DNA of 64,000 nucleotides from Schistocephalus solidus (Eukaryota; Platyhelminthes; Cestoda; Diphyllobothriidea; Diphyllobothriidae), in the NCBI GenBank assembly GCA_017591395.1, contig WEDG01007575.1, positions 62,001-126,000 of the forward strand. Direction: 5' to 3'. A program made the position numbers and the translations under genes. Every line of letters starts with the position of its first letter. Position 1 is the first letter of the stretch. This document shows, piece by piece, positions 12,303 through 23,450 of this stretch. The notes under the pieces are model-generated. The model ran no database searches, had not been told where the DNA came from, and saw only the letters and a program-made list of their open reading frames with translations.

Positions 12303-13110
12303 GTCGTAGTCAGACGATGTCCACCGTATGCTCCACGGAAGGGTGGTGCAGGGACGGTGACTTGCGCGTGATTTAGTTAAAAGTGATAGTAGACTTGCAC
12401 TGCATTTTCCGCACTCTCTCCTCCTCCCCATGTAGGCCCGGTTTCATGATAGATTCAAGAAGACCGAAGGCGGGAGAGGACGCAGGTGGCTGGCGCGGCC
12501 GGAGCTGCCCCTGCGTGCGCCACCACACCTGGCTCGGATCCCACGAAGTGGGAGTGCCATAAAGGCCACACTAAGAAGGAGTCATTGCAGCCTGCCTCCC
12601 AGTCCACCAGTCGGCCATTACACACAAAACACACATTGGGCTGGCCACGCGGTCCTACCACTTGGAAACCTTCCTACCCACGGCATTTAGCGCACCGTGA
12701 TAGTTTCAAGTGCGTCAGATTGTTTATAGTGAGGAAAATGCGCTGAGCTGTCGACCTCACTCTCTCCCCCACCCCACAATCAGTCCGAGCCGGTCAGTTG
12801 TCTGATGCGGAAGTGAGCGCAGCTGCTGATGACCGCGTCTACGTGTTCTACGTACACGACCTGCCCCCCCCCCCACCCCAAATCACAAGCACCAGGATTT
12901 CACACAACAGGGGTTGAACGGCTCACATCTCACATGTGTGAGATAGCCAGAGGTCACGTTAAGTAGGAGCCATCGCAGCCTGACTCTCAGACCACCAATC
13001 AGCCCCTCCACACAACACACATTGGGCTGACTGTGAGGTCTGTGTGTAATTGTCAGTTGGCAACCTTCCAACCCACGGCGCTTAATGTCCCGTGATATTC
13101 TCAAGCTCAG
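12303..13110 (+). repeat. R1 interspersed repeat, long copy
   Basis: About 0.8 kb and the reverse complement of most of 58246-58990. Landmarks in order are gtccaccgtatgctccac, gcgcaggtggctggcgcggc, aacacacattgggctggcc, ccgagccggtcagttgtctg and tcacacaacaggggttgaac. Two internal modules (about 12590-12720 and 13000-13100) resemble each other, each holding cacacattgggctg and then caaccttcc or a close variant. No long open frame. Other pieces of the family occur at 21.45, 24.55, 25.17, 28.4, 51.85, 58.25 and 63.8 kb. Confidence 0.8.
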
Positions 13111-13330
13111 ACCACACATGCAACAAAGGAATCACATGGAGAAAGAGCCGAGGATCATACTCAGCTATGCAAACTGAGAACATGTTTTTGTGTTGTTGCG
13201 TGTGATAATGTGAGGTGCAGAAGCTTGCGGGGAGAGATGTAGTGTTGTGGTATAGCCGGCGGTGTTCTACTGTAGGTGGCTCTGCTGTTTGTACTGGTAT
13301 TCGAGCCCATGGGAGGACTATGGGAATTGT

Positions 13331-13760
13331 TTATGTGTTGGCATTGCGGTGTATTCCGCTTACGTGGATGCGATTGTGACCGAGCAGGCCCATGTTCTGA
13401 GTTGGTGCTCCAGGCACTCTTTCAGCAGTCCCTGTACGATGGATTCGCAAGTGACCAACCATGTCGACGCGTGAGGGGAAGGTGCGGTCGCAATGAGGAC
13501 AGTTTAGGACCGAGCCCCCATCGCTGGTGATAGTGGTGGCGGCGGTGGTTATGGAGGTAACAGGTGACGAGTATTCCAATGTGGACGCTATGATGGTGGG
13601 AGTGGGGTATTTGGTGCCAGGAATGACTGTGGATGGGATCCGAAGGCGGATTGGAAGAAGTTAAAGCAGAAGTTGGAGTTTTCCGAATGTTTGTGCATTG
13701 CGTCCGAAGATGTCCGACCAGGCCGACTCGCGCGCGGAAACCGTGAATTTTATCAGGTGC
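13331..13760 (-). pseudogene. Second, tandem copy of the zinc-finger tail
   Basis: A further block on the same strand repeats the module: VLNCPHCDRTFPSRVDMVGH, LRIHRTGTAERVPGAPT, MGLLGHNRIHVSGIHRNANT. It is preceded near 13.7 kb by the RVGLVGH finger end. The first finger (CPHC...H...H) keeps all four ligands. The middle of the module is deleted, joining the linker straight to MGLLGH. The block lies after the normal C-terminus, so it is a tandem 3' duplication or a second truncated insertion. Confidence 0.7.
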
Positions 13761-13836
13761 ATTATGATGATTGTGAGGGTGTTGTCTATTTACTAGTGTA
13801 GATCGTGTGCGCTGATGTGGCTTAGCCTCCGGTGGT

Positions 13837-14620
13837 TTACCGCAGGTTGTTGTGGAGGCGCATGTGTCCTAATAGGCCCATGCGGTGTGTAAATGTGCGG
13901 GAGCAGTTAGGGTAGTGGAGGCGGGCGCGGTGACTGTATGTCGGAGCCGCAGGCACTGGTTCACCAGCCTCCGTGCGATGGATTCGCAGGTGACCCGGCC
14001 AGGCCGATGCGTGAGTGGAAGTTGCGGGCGCATTGTGGGCAGGAGAAATTGGTAGAGGCTGGGGGATGTCATTCATGGTAGTGGGGGTGTCAGTGGCGGT
14101 AAGAATGGCAGGCGCGGAGGGTGTGCATAATGTATCGGTGTTGTCGGCATTGCAGTGAATTTCGCTGTCCTGGATGCGCATGTGACCGAATAGGCCCATG
14201 CGATGAGTGAATGCGCGAGGACAGTGGATGCGGCGATCTCTGCTGTGTGTTGGTGCTCCAGGCACTGGTTCACCTGTCTCTGTACGATGGATTTGCAAGT
14301 AACCGACAAGGCCGATGCGTGAGGTAAATGTGCGGTCGCATTGAGGACAGTTTAGGAGAGAGTCCCCATCGCTGATGGTGGTGATGGTGGTGGTAGTGAA
14401 GGCGAAGGCGAAGGTGGTTGCGGTGGTGTGGGGAACAGGTGATGAGTATTATGATGTGGTCTTTATGGTGGTGGGAGTAATGGAATTGATGCCAGGAGTG
14501 AGGGTGGGGGAGTCTGAAGGAGGGTTGGCAGAATTTGACGTAGAAATTGGAATTGTCTGATAGATGGTGCATTGCGTCCGAAGATGTCCAACCAGGCCGA
14601 TTCGCTCTTGGAAGATGCGT
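13837..14620 (-). pseudogene. C2H2 zinc-finger tail of the RTE element
   Basis: Downstream of the RT on the same strand lie repeated finger modules. They include LNCPQCDRTFTSRIGLVGYL, the linker IHRTETGEPVPGAPTHS, FTHRMGLFGHMRI and FTHRMGLLGHMRLH. Several fingers have lost a Cys pair; for example IHCPRAFTHRMG lacks the second Cys, and one start reads LHYPNCSRTF. The linker between fingers is long and Pro/Thr-rich. In intact relatives these fingers probably bind element RNA or target DNA, which is inference. The frame is broken near 14300. Confidence 0.8.
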
Positions 14621-14699
14621 TGACAGCGCGGTCATGTTATCAGGTCCAGGGCATCGATGATGTTGGTCTGGGGCGCTGGTGACTTTCGTGCCGCTCTTT

Positions 14700-15907
14700 T
14701 GGTCTTGGCGGCGGCGATCTGGTTGGCCTCATAGATTGCTGAAGCAGTCTTCGCGGATCTTTTCCATGCCGGTCTATCCTGGGTGAGGTCCTTTCAGGTC
14801 GCCGGGTTGATTTGTAGTTGCTTCAGCGATTTCTTCAAAGTGTCCTTTTAGCGTCGTTTTGGACCTCCCTGTCGGCAAACACCTGTAGCGAAATCTCCGT
14901 AGAAAAGTCGTTTTGATAGTCGCTCTTCGTCCATTCTCACCAGGTGGCTGCTCTATGGCAGTTGCACTTGCCTCAGCATGGCGTGGATGCTGAGGATTCC
15001 GGTCCACTCCAGGACTTCCGTGTCCGGGATCCTGTCTTGCCATCTCAGCCTCAGTATTCTGCGGAGGCAGCTGAGATGTAAGTGATTCAGCTTCCTGGCT
15101 TGGTTCGAGTAGACGGTCCAGGTCTCCGTTCCGTAAAGGAGTGGCGTCAGGACGACGGCCTTGTACCTCGTCAGTTTGGTGTTCAGGTGAATACCGTGGC
15201 GATTCCACATGGAGGCCTGCAGCCGGCCGAAGGACTGACTAGCTTTGGAGATCCGTTGGGCAACCTCGTAATCGACTCTCGTGTTGCGTGACAGCGTGCT
15301 TCTCAGATAAGCCAAGGGTACCACCTTTTTTATTTGAGCGCCATTGACATTGATTCGGGGAGCATTGTATTCCGCGCTGGGTGGTGGCTGGCGCATGACA
15401 ACCGTTTTGGCTGTACTGATTTTTAATCCAAAATTGGCGCTGTCTGTGGCTAAAGAGGTACATGCTTCTTTGCATTTCCTCCTCCGTCATGGTGTTAAGG
15501 GCGCATTTGTCCACGATGAGCAAGTCGTTGACTGTAGCCGTAGACACGCGTGTTGTGGCCTGCATACGCCGACTGTTGAGAAGGTGACCGTCAGTTCAGT
15601 AGGCGATGCGGATCCCAGGCTGCCCATCATGGTAGGCGTCCTTCTGCGTAGCAGAGAACATGATACTGAACAGGGTGGGAGCCAATACATAGCCCTGCTT
15701 CACTCCGTTGGTCACTGTGTAGCGATTGGGGCGGCAAACCAAATCCATCGCGAATTCTGTCCACGTCGTTAGCGTGAATAGCAGGTAAGGGGTACACTTC
15801 GATGGGGACTGACGCGAAAAAAAACACAGAAGTGCCTTCTCAACCATGCGTGGCAGCTGAAAAGCCCTCGTTGCTGGCAGGCCGCTTGGGGACGGGTTAT
15901 CTGACAA
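14700..15907 (-). pseudogene. RTE reverse transcriptase, C-terminal half, inactivated
   Basis: Frames have to be switched several times. The first piece (about 15.9-15.6 kb) contains NGVKQGYVLAPTLFSIMFSA, the RT motif B region. The YXDD catalytic site should follow in a context like LLxxDDCALN, but here it reads LLIVDKCALN, so the second catalytic Asp is lost. The next pieces read [20 protein letters not shown] and [20 protein letters not shown], then [20 protein letters not shown] and [20 protein letters not shown], the typical thumb of RTE-like elements. The protein would make cDNA on nicked target DNA; this copy cannot. Confidence 0.85.
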
Positions 15908-15910
15908 TAA

Positions 15911-17240
15911 GGAGTAGGCTAAAACCGACCACCGCCTTTGTTGGCACTCTTCCGTTATTACCCCCTGAGCCCTGCTGTGGTCATGTCGCCTGTGCAGGGC
16001 AATGGCCTCGTGTGACCTTGAACATGGCCAATCGCCCGCGGCTGCAGTAGTAGGACGTTAAGCTCAATGGTCAGCTTGCTTGAGGATGATGGGAGGAGGA
16101 GGAGAGATAATAGTCTGCTGTTTAGGCGAATAATTTGAATCGTTTTGTTCCCGGTATTGGCTCCCCGAAGCAGACACACTGTGTCATGACCTACCAGGTT
16201 GGAGTCGGTCAAGCTGTAATGACTGAGGCGGGGAGAGACGACGGTGAGTGTAGGTATATCGATGCACAACTGTTTTGGGTTCATTCTGCCTTGAACACCA
16301 CCTTTGTGGAGAAGCACCAACAGAAGCTAGTGCACAGCGCAGATTGTCCAGAGTCCAGATCTAGCAGATGGGTCATAAGCACTTAATCGAACCGAGATGC
16401 AACAGTGCTTCGTCGCCTGCCATTCTCTGTCGCTGCAGATTTGGCGTAGTAGGTGGTGGCCTGTTCATTACTTTTGCCACCCATAGGGAACTCATTCGAT
16501 TCGGGAACCTAATGGATCGGCTTGCGACCATTCCTAATTGAATAATTAACTTATCTGCCGCGAAAGGAAATCACAGGTGGCTAGACACTGATGAACCTCA
16601 GTTCTATGGAGTGCGTATGCTCCATCTGGTAAACCGAGTCTCCGGACTATCGACGCCGTGTACGAGCGCATGTTACTACTACCCGTTTCTGGCCCGCGTT
16701 ATGATTGGCTGAATTAAGTATCTCTCCTCTTCCCCTCGAATATTTAAATATATATTCCGTGACAGATCCCTCGAAATATCAACCGAAATTCCCAACTGCG
16801 TTTTCGATTAGGAAGGATGATTTAAATGAGCTTCTGGTATTACTTATTGTGCATTATAATCCCAAGCAATTTCAGGCACGCTATAATTCGTTGTATTTGT
16901 CGATGCTTTAATTCTGTCTATAATATCCTATTGGTTGTGCGACTGCCCACGGAGCCCTAGATGGAGCCCCAAGGCACAACGGACGCGTATGTCCCGCAAC
17001 GCGATCTCCGAACCCCGTAATCCCATGGGTCAAAGGGATTATTAAAATCTGCCAGACACTTACTGAGTACTATACGTGTCATGGCCATTAACTGTTGTGC
17101 CCCTGGGTACGAGAACCTGAGACTGCATCTTGTTCAAGGGTTGTTTGCTAGGTTCGCAGCCGTTCTGTCGTTGCTATTTGATCCTTTTTATTATCTGTGT
17201 TTAATTCCCCCTCCCCTGTCTTCCTGTCCCTGACTCACAG
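15911..17240. other. Intron sequence with a decayed SINE tail
   Basis: Bases 16930-17030 (gtgcgactgcccacggagcc, caaggcacaacggacgcgta) resemble the SINE tail but are strongly diverged. The rest shows no recognisable element. Confidence 0.45.
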
Positions 17241-17504
17241 CTAACGTCGATGGTGAAGCCGTCGGGTATAACAGGCCGGCTGACGAGCATGCTGCCGGCG
17301 ACGAAAAGGAGCGAATGCCCAACCCCCCAGTCCCCCCACGTTCCGCTAAAGCTACTGCCCCGACGGAAGAGGGCGATGGAGCCACCTCCGAGGACGCCAC
17401 AGAGGACGGCGACGATGACGAAGATGATGATGATGATGGTGAGGAAGCTGGGAGACGTGCAAGATCTGTCCTTCAGAGGCGACATACTCTGGGGCCAGCC
17501 ATGG
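17241..17504 (+). CDS. Large host protein, exon 3 of the chain
   Basis: 264 bp, phase 1 to 1, between tcacag and a gtaagg donor. In frame with exon 2 it codes NVDGEAVGYNRPADEHAAG, then PNPPVPPRSAKA (a PxxPxR class II SH3-ligand-like motif), an acidic run ending in a row of Asp, and RRARSVLQRRHTLGPAM. The RRHTL segment looks like a basophilic kinase (PKA/AMPK-type) site and possible 14-3-3 ligand; that is inference. An earlier gtgagg inside the acidic run could serve as an alternative donor and would remove the RRHTL segment. Confidence 0.7.
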
Positions 17505-18867
17505 GTAAGGCGACCGATCGCCTTCTAGCGTTGCACTTTTTTTCGAACCGTTTGTTCCTCTGAACTTTGTTACTGGGGACATTCCGGCCTCAGGTCCACC
17601 CCCTCCGTACATCCCTCTCCAGCGACCACGTCGAGATATGAGTGAGAGAATGAGAGAGAAATGGAATCTGAGGTACTGACAGCCGAGCGCTCAGGAATTT
17701 CTTTATTTTTGCCTTACTAACACTAGTGGGGTGTCTTTTGCCTGTCAGTCATTTGAACCTGGAGAGAAACCGTGTCAGTAGCATGGATAAAATATGAATA
17801 AATAGATGGAGGGAGGGAGGCATTCACAAAATACTGAACACTTGGTCCGTGCATCAGTCGTCTAAGTCTATCAGGGTTTTTCGCGATCGGGTTTTGTAAT
17901 GGCCAGGAAGCAATGGCACTGACGACATTAGTCACTCTCCCAGACGTTGAGCGGATTTATGAATTTTGCGTGACTTTGCTGCGGGAAAAGTGGAGCGATT
18001 GTGCTAACTCCCCCCCCCCCCCCCCTATTTGTCATTTTACTTGTTTACGTAACCGGCGCAGAGTCTGTGACATGTGCCATCTTGTCGTCCTGCCGTTGAC
18101 TGACTGTAGCAGGCAACCGGAACACGGGAGATGGAATAGTCACTGATGTATCAGCTTAGATTATGTATGTAGTTTTTTTCGTCAGGAAAAACGTGACGCG
18201 CCTCGAAGTTTGCCAAATTTGAGGGGAATTGGACCCTCCGACAAGTTTACAGTTAATATACGCCGACTTCTTTGATATGTGGTTATAAAGATGAACTCAA
18301 AGACGCCCTATTTCTAGTTTAGTTAGTTAAACGTTATGGGCAGCACGTGAGTGGCACGCGTAGAGACGTCTCCCAGATGTTGTATTCACATTAAAACATG
18401 GTAGCCTTGGCGCCAAGGTGTGAAATAATTGCCGTAAAAGGTACGACTTGCCAAGCCTGTGACAGCCAAACTATCATAAGATTGCCTAGCATGCTGTTGC
18501 CAGAGAAGTGCCCAAGTCAAGTAGAGTACCCGTTTCGCGACCGATATTCATGTGGCTCTAGAAAGCTGCTAGAGGGGTGGCGAAATGCCCAGGTCAACAA
18601 TTGTGCCCGACCTCATCGCCATTGTGCATTACTTAGGTTACCTAGGATCTAGATAAGCAGCCGGGCGAACCGGCAGAAGTAAGATTATTTTGCAGCGAAC
18701 TCGGAAGTTTGCTTCTCGTGCGATTGTTACTTGTATTCTGTCTAAGACTACCTACCACTTCCATTGGATCTCTCGGAGACCTGACACCGACAGCGGTTTT
18801 TGAAATTACCGTCATACTTTTTTTTCTACTAACGTAGTCTTTCCTCTATCCCTTTAACTGCCTGCAG

Positions 18868-19029
18868 AACGATCGATACTGTACCCAAATCAGGTACTAC
18901 CGCCCCCCGTGTACGCGAATTTTGACCAATTGCAGAAGGCCGCGGCGCAGCGCCTAGGGACGGAAAACAGAATGGACGATCAATCTACTGCGTCGGAGGC
19001 ACCAACAGCCACGATCAACACCTCAAGCA
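18868..19029 (+). CDS. Large host protein, exon 4 of the chain
   Basis: 162 bp, phase 1 to 1, between ctgcag and a gttagt donor. It reads RSILYPNQVLPPPVYANFDQ, then LQKAAAQRLGTENRMDDQST. The proline patch followed by VYANFDQ suggests a linear interaction motif. Third-position GC is high compared with the flanking intron. No domain recognised; support comes from phase agreement and the strong acceptor. Confidence 0.65.
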
Positions 19030-19431
19030 GTTAGTTTTATCATGTTATTACTTAGTCCCGCCTATCGGTGCTGCGTGTATTATGTTCTCTTGTGGTAGTT
19101 CTCCTCCCGTGAGAACTGGAACCCGCTCTCCTCTCTGATGCGGGTGGCCGTGCACTCACTTGCAGTAAAATTAATTTTAGGGTTATTGTAGAATTAGTAA
19201 CAGTGGGAGTGAGTACCTGATTCCTCTACCTGTTCCTGAAATCCTGACTGAATTATTGGGCACTTTACACGTCGACTGATTTCTGCCTCCTCTACACTAC
19301 CCACAAAGTAAATGTGTTACCTTCACTTAGGATTATAATCGATATCCTTTCTATCGCGCTATGTTAGGTTTTAATTAGTGGACACCGCCTTGATGCTAAG
19401 GTGATACGGAGAGCTTTGCCTCTTTCCTCAG

Positions 19432-19665
19432 AACCCTGCACTCCGACGCGTAAGTACTCTCAGCCCTCGCCGAAGGTATCTTCACCCGGACTGTCCTTGT
19501 TGCGCAACCTGTCCATCAATGGTGGCACTGGTGCGGGTGAGCCGACTCCTACTGGCTTAGAAGGTGGTGCCATGGAGGAGGGCGGCGCCGGTGAGGGTCT
19601 CAGCATGAGCCCCCCGCCCCCCGCTGCGCCGATAGTCAGTGACTCCAGTTCCTGTTTCATGCAAG
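19432..19665 (+). CDS. Large host protein, exon 5 of the chain
   Basis: 234 bp, phase 1 to 1, acceptor tttcctcag, donor gttcga. It codes PCTPTRKYSQPSPKVSSPGL, SLLRNLSINGG, then a Gly/Glu-rich stretch and SMSPPPPAAPIV. Several Ser-Pro and Thr-Pro pairs suggest proline-directed phosphorylation (inference). Its last base pairs in phase with the exon at 22608 and not with the block at 22042. Confidence 0.65.
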
Positions 19666-20026
19666 GTTCGACTTTTGCACTAGTTCTTTTTATATTTTTA
19701 TTCATCCCTTTTGTTCCTTCCCTCGTCCTTGTCCTCCTCTCTATTTTTTTCTAACTTGTTTTGCAGTCTCCGTATATTTTTCATTTGAAATTATATATAG
19801 ATACTGGCCAGTTTTCATATTTACCTAGGTGTAACCTTTCAGCGATGTGCAGTTGCCACGTCTGCTATAATTAGCAGCTCCTATGTTTATCGCTGATGTT
19901 CATATTTGTTGCGATGATTTCTTTGTAGTCCGCACCTGACTGATAACTTGCCGTAATTTCATCAGCGTCGTGGATCGACGTAGAGTGAGAATTCGAAATG
20001 TTAAGCTACTAACCTTCATATTCCAG

Positions 20027-20125
20027 CTGCCGTATTGCATTCTTCTGAACTGCACGCTTCTTCACTTCCATCAACATTCAGTACATTATACAATCCAACG
20101 GCATCGACTTTCGCCAAGTGCACAT
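20027..20125 (+). CDS. Possible cryptic or alternative terminal exon
   Basis: After an acceptor (atattccag) the phase left by exon 5 stays open for 32 codons (AVLHSSELHASSLPSTFSTL, then YNPTASTFAKCT) to a TAG at 20123-20125. If used it would end the protein early. The only internal donors (before 20081 and 20118) are weak. It may be chance. Confidence 0.2.
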
Positions 20126-20557
20126 AGAGTGTGCGGATGTTCGTCCTAAAACCCGGTTGAACCGTGACTTGATGCGAATTCTGTCTCACAGGTTTCATGT
20201 TTGGACGTTTTGCGGGAAGACCATTTGATGGTGGGCGAAATTCAGCTCTTCTGTAGTTGAGTGCTAGTTTATCTCGGTGCTCAGCCACCGCTTGACTCGC
20301 GAAGCTTGTCAACCGAGGACCGTTCCACGACATGCTATTTGTGGCCGCTATGGGTCGCCAAGGGGGCCAAGGGGGGAACGCATCGCCTACTGACTTACAA
20401 TTCAGTATTTTCATGCAACCTTTGTCGATTGAGCTCGGCAAAAAGTTGGCGCATTTTTTAAGGATTTTTTTTAACGAGATCGCATGCAAACCAGAAGGGG
20501 AGACGCGATTGCTGAAGTAAATTTTTGGGCTTGAGATTTCGGGCTGTCACTCCAACC

Positions 20558-20558
<1 letters not shown>

Positions 20559-20625
<67 letters not shown>
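20559..20625. repeat. (TTA)n microsatellite
   Basis: A pure TAT trinucleotide array of about 22 units, followed by a short (TCG)n run near 20635. Confidence 0.95.
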
Positions 20626-20629
<4 letters not shown>

Positions 20630-21447
20630 AATCATCGTCGTCGTCGTCAAAGAGGAAAACAGTTACCAGGACTCCACATGCTTAAAATAAGAGCCGTTTT
20701 CGTGCTTATCGCTGGGGTTCGTAGTTGATACGATAATAGCTTGGCAATCCTTACCCGAGTCATGAATGGCCGTGATTTCACCCCCGTCGTCGATTCTTTG
20801 TATGGCATTTGGCTCACACATGTCCTCTTTTTTTTCCATCAGGAATGGCCACTTTTAATGTAGGATTCAAGAGTGTGTACACCTTTATTTCACATGCCTG
20901 TAGTGGTGCTTTGCGCTTTAATTTGTCGGTAGTCATCTACCGCCACCCCCCCTCCCCTCTTCCGCCCTCTTCCCCCCACCCACCACGTTGCACTGGCAAG
21001 GTAGGGTCAACCTGACGGGAACCATGTGTGCGAGCGCAATGTCTGCCTGCTTATCCTTCAATTCACGACCAGTTGGATGCAGAATACCCTAATGGTAACC
21101 GATTCCCGTCTGTTCTGAAACGCCTTGTTGTTAGGCTGACGGCAGCAGTTCTCTTCCGCATCACGGTCAGATCACCAGAGCCCAGGTAGCCTTATATCAA
21201 CTGCTTTCCGTCGAGCAGTGGCCGGTAGTTGGTCAGCTGTGTCTGCGTGTGTGCAGCCCTTGGCATGTGTTCTGATGAATTATAATTTTGTGAATAACTC
21301 TGCAGTCGTTCGGCTGCGCACTACGTGCTCTGTTTCTAGCTGAACCTTTACTGACGTCGTGTGTGCAGTCTGGTCGCAGTAGTTCGGGGTTTCCTGGTGC
21401 CGCGGGCGATGCCTGTATTAAGTGACGCCATATGCTACACACATGAC
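20626..21447. other. Intron sequence, no element recognised
   Basis: Contains a C-rich stretch near 20940-20990. No exon or repeat could be supported. Confidence 0.4.
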
Positions 21448-21840
21448 AGTTCGACCCTCGGTTTCGACGACGTCCACCGCACCATTGTGGGTGCATAAAT
21501 GGTGCGTGAGTTGGATTATAGGGAGAGTAGACTTTTGCTGCACCTGTCGCACTCTCTCTTTCTCCTTCTGGCCCCGGGGTAATGACAGAGGCATGCCGCC
21601 AAACCTGGCTCGAACCCCACGGAATGTAGAGGTGACCTTAAGAAGGAGTCATTGCAGCCTGACCCTCAGTCGCCCCAGTCGGTCATCCCAAACAGCGACA
21701 CATTGTTTTGACTGTGAGATCCGAAATATCCCATCGGTTGACAACCTTCCAAGCCAAGCCTTTTAGCGCACCGTGATAACTTCAAGCGTGTCAGTAAGGA
21801 AAATGCACTGAACCGTCGGCCCTCTCTCTCTCTCTCTTTT
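21448..21840 (+). repeat. R1 interspersed repeat, partial
   Basis: It begins agttcgaccctcggtttcga and keeps the actctctctttctcc pyrimidine stretch, aaggagtcattgcagcctga and gtgataacttcaagcgtgtcag. The same orientation as 12303-13110, with internal deletions. Confidence 0.7.
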
Positions 21841-22041
21841 CCCAGGCTCCAACCACTGTCCATGCCGGTCACTTAGCTGGTGCTCTTTGTCAGGAAACTG
21901 AAACCAACCTTTCTTGGTGTCGGATACTGGGTCTTCTAGTAGCAAATGCTCCCTCTGTTTTTTGTTACAGGCTTATTTTAGGTTTCTTTGGACAAAAATA
22001 TATAATTATTTTACAAATTACTTTGGAAATATGGTTTCCAG

Positions 22042-22169
22042 GCCTCATCTCATAAGCAAAGGAGGCTCCGCGAACTGATCGCGCTTTCGGTTAATCACCT
22101 TCAGAGACAAAAGTTCACTTTGTCCACCTCGGCCACCTTCACGTCCGAAGCCGCCAGTTATCCCCGCAG
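22042..22169 (+). CDS. Exon-like block, possibly from an alternative transcript
   Basis: 128 bp between ggtttccag and a gtaacc donor. Only phase 0 is open. It reads ASSHKQRRLRELIALSVNHL, then QRQKFTLSTSATFTSEAASY, a basic helix-like stretch with coding-like codons. It leaves two bases, which do not fit the exon at 22608. They do fit the block at 29212, giving Arg then VERIIRDEDKQQ. No upstream exon ending in phase 0 lies nearby. It could be a mutually exclusive exon, part of another gene, or spurious. Confidence 0.4.
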
Positions 22170-22607
22170 GTAACCAGAGTGAAAATTATGGCAACCACGG
22201 TCGAACAAGGACATGTTGGTTATCTAAGTGACTAGTGCGTTCTGGAGCTCGACTTACCGACCTTGTAGACGCACATATGCACAGGACAGGTCATTCCTGC
22301 AGCATGAGTAACTGAATTGGTCGCTGGAAATAGAATAACCAAAATACATTTCTCTCGGAGTTGCTCGCGGTTTTTGGTTGCCAAAAATGCAAAAAAAAAA
22401 CAGTTGAACCTCGTTTCCGACGGCCGGCAAGGCCGTTGCAGCTTCACTGCCTAAAAATCCCAACATTCGGGTTTTTTTACCTGCACCTGTTTGGGTCATC
22501 CGATAGGGTAGCCGGCGGTCAGTTCTATCGCCACCCACGGGCCTCCTTCTCCTGCCCCTCCCTGTCTGCTCCTCTGCCTAAAGAGCCTTTTTTCCATCAT
22601 CCCACAG

Positions 22608-23101
22608 CTCGCTCTCGCATTGACGCCATGTTCGCCAGCTCCCACGCCACCCTACGTGGTATCAAGTCCGGTTGGCGGCATCCTGTCGCTGCAAGCCCGC
22701 ACGGTGACCCTTGCGCCGGCGATTCCGTCTCCGCGGAAACCGTCAGTCTCGGCAACCCAGAGCCCGCCTCCTCCTCCTCCTCCCTGACCCCCCCACCGCC
22801 GCCCTGCATCGACCAGTTTGCGGTGTCTGCCTCTCAACAACAGCAGCAGTCGCACCAGCAACCCTCCATCCCATCAGGAACAATGACGGTCAAGCGTCGT
22901 GTGGCCGGCATCTCCCGAGGTTCCATGCTGCATCTCGATCGACACATGATGGCCTCTTCGCCAGGGACCGGCCCCGCTGCAGGGGGGACCCCTTCGGAGT
23001 CCCAGGGTCGCTTCGCGGCTGGCGGTCAGCCCACCAACGACGCATACTGCTATCCCGGCATGATAAATGCGCCGATGACTCCAGGCCCTGGCAGGCGACA
23101 G
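22608..23101 (+). CDS. Large host protein, exon 6 of the chain
   Basis: 494 bp, phase 1 to 0, acceptor catcccacag, donor gtctgt after cgacag. In frame with exon 5 it codes RSRIDAMFASSHATLRGIKS, a Ser-rich run, LTPPPPPCIDQFAVSASQ with polyglutamine, TMTVKRRVAGISRGSMLHLD, and MINAPMTPGPGRRQ. The KRRVAGISRGS segment resembles a basophilic phosphosite. Codon use is strongly GC-biased. This is the longest clear coding block in the window after 7284-7889. No catalytic domain is visible. Confidence 0.7.
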
Positions 23102-23379
23102 GTCTGTCCTGTGATGCATTTTTTTCCAGCGCCCTTTCTGCGGCCGCCGGCTTGGTTCAGGGTTGCTTTGTGACACACGTCCTTTTTGGAAGGCTGCCTC
23201 TGCCTGGTTCTCACGAACTCTTTCAAGCATTTTTCTTTACTGGCTAGCTAACACTTTTTTGTGGTTATTTGTGCTGGAACCTGAAGCACTGTCCTCACCT
23301 TAAATGTTTCATTTAAATTCTTGTTGACAGTTGCAATATAAGTTATAGTGGGGCGGGGCAGACGCCTCAGGGGTCGCAA

Positions 23380-23450
23380 AATCTACTGTGGAGTAGGACT
23401 GGCTGATGATGGCTAATAAGCCAGAAATGGTGACTCCAGTCTCTCTTGTT
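23380..23450 (+). repeat. SINE fragment with hammerhead-like core
   Basis: ggactggctgatgatggcta, then ataagccagaaatggtgact and ccagtctctcttg, match the hammerhead part of the SINE family with substitutions. Head and tail are absent and it runs into a T-rich stretch. Confidence 0.75.

Larger units (their letters stand above)
13262..15910 (-). mobile_element. RTE-type LINE relic with C2H2 zinc-finger tail
   Basis: On the minus strand the element reads from about 15.9 kb down: end of the RT palm, RT thumb and C-terminal region, then zinc-finger coding sequence. The zinc-finger part appears twice (13837-14620 and about 13331-13760). I recognise the combination as a retrotransposon protein abundant in diphyllobothriid tapeworm assemblies (from memory). 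The copy is 5' truncated and full of frameshifts. Confidence 0.8.

Noticed and set aside
12303..13110. Zinc-finger or other coding potential in R1
   Set aside because: Frames are short and interrupted in every copy; only the RTE tail at 58985-59141 is protein-like.
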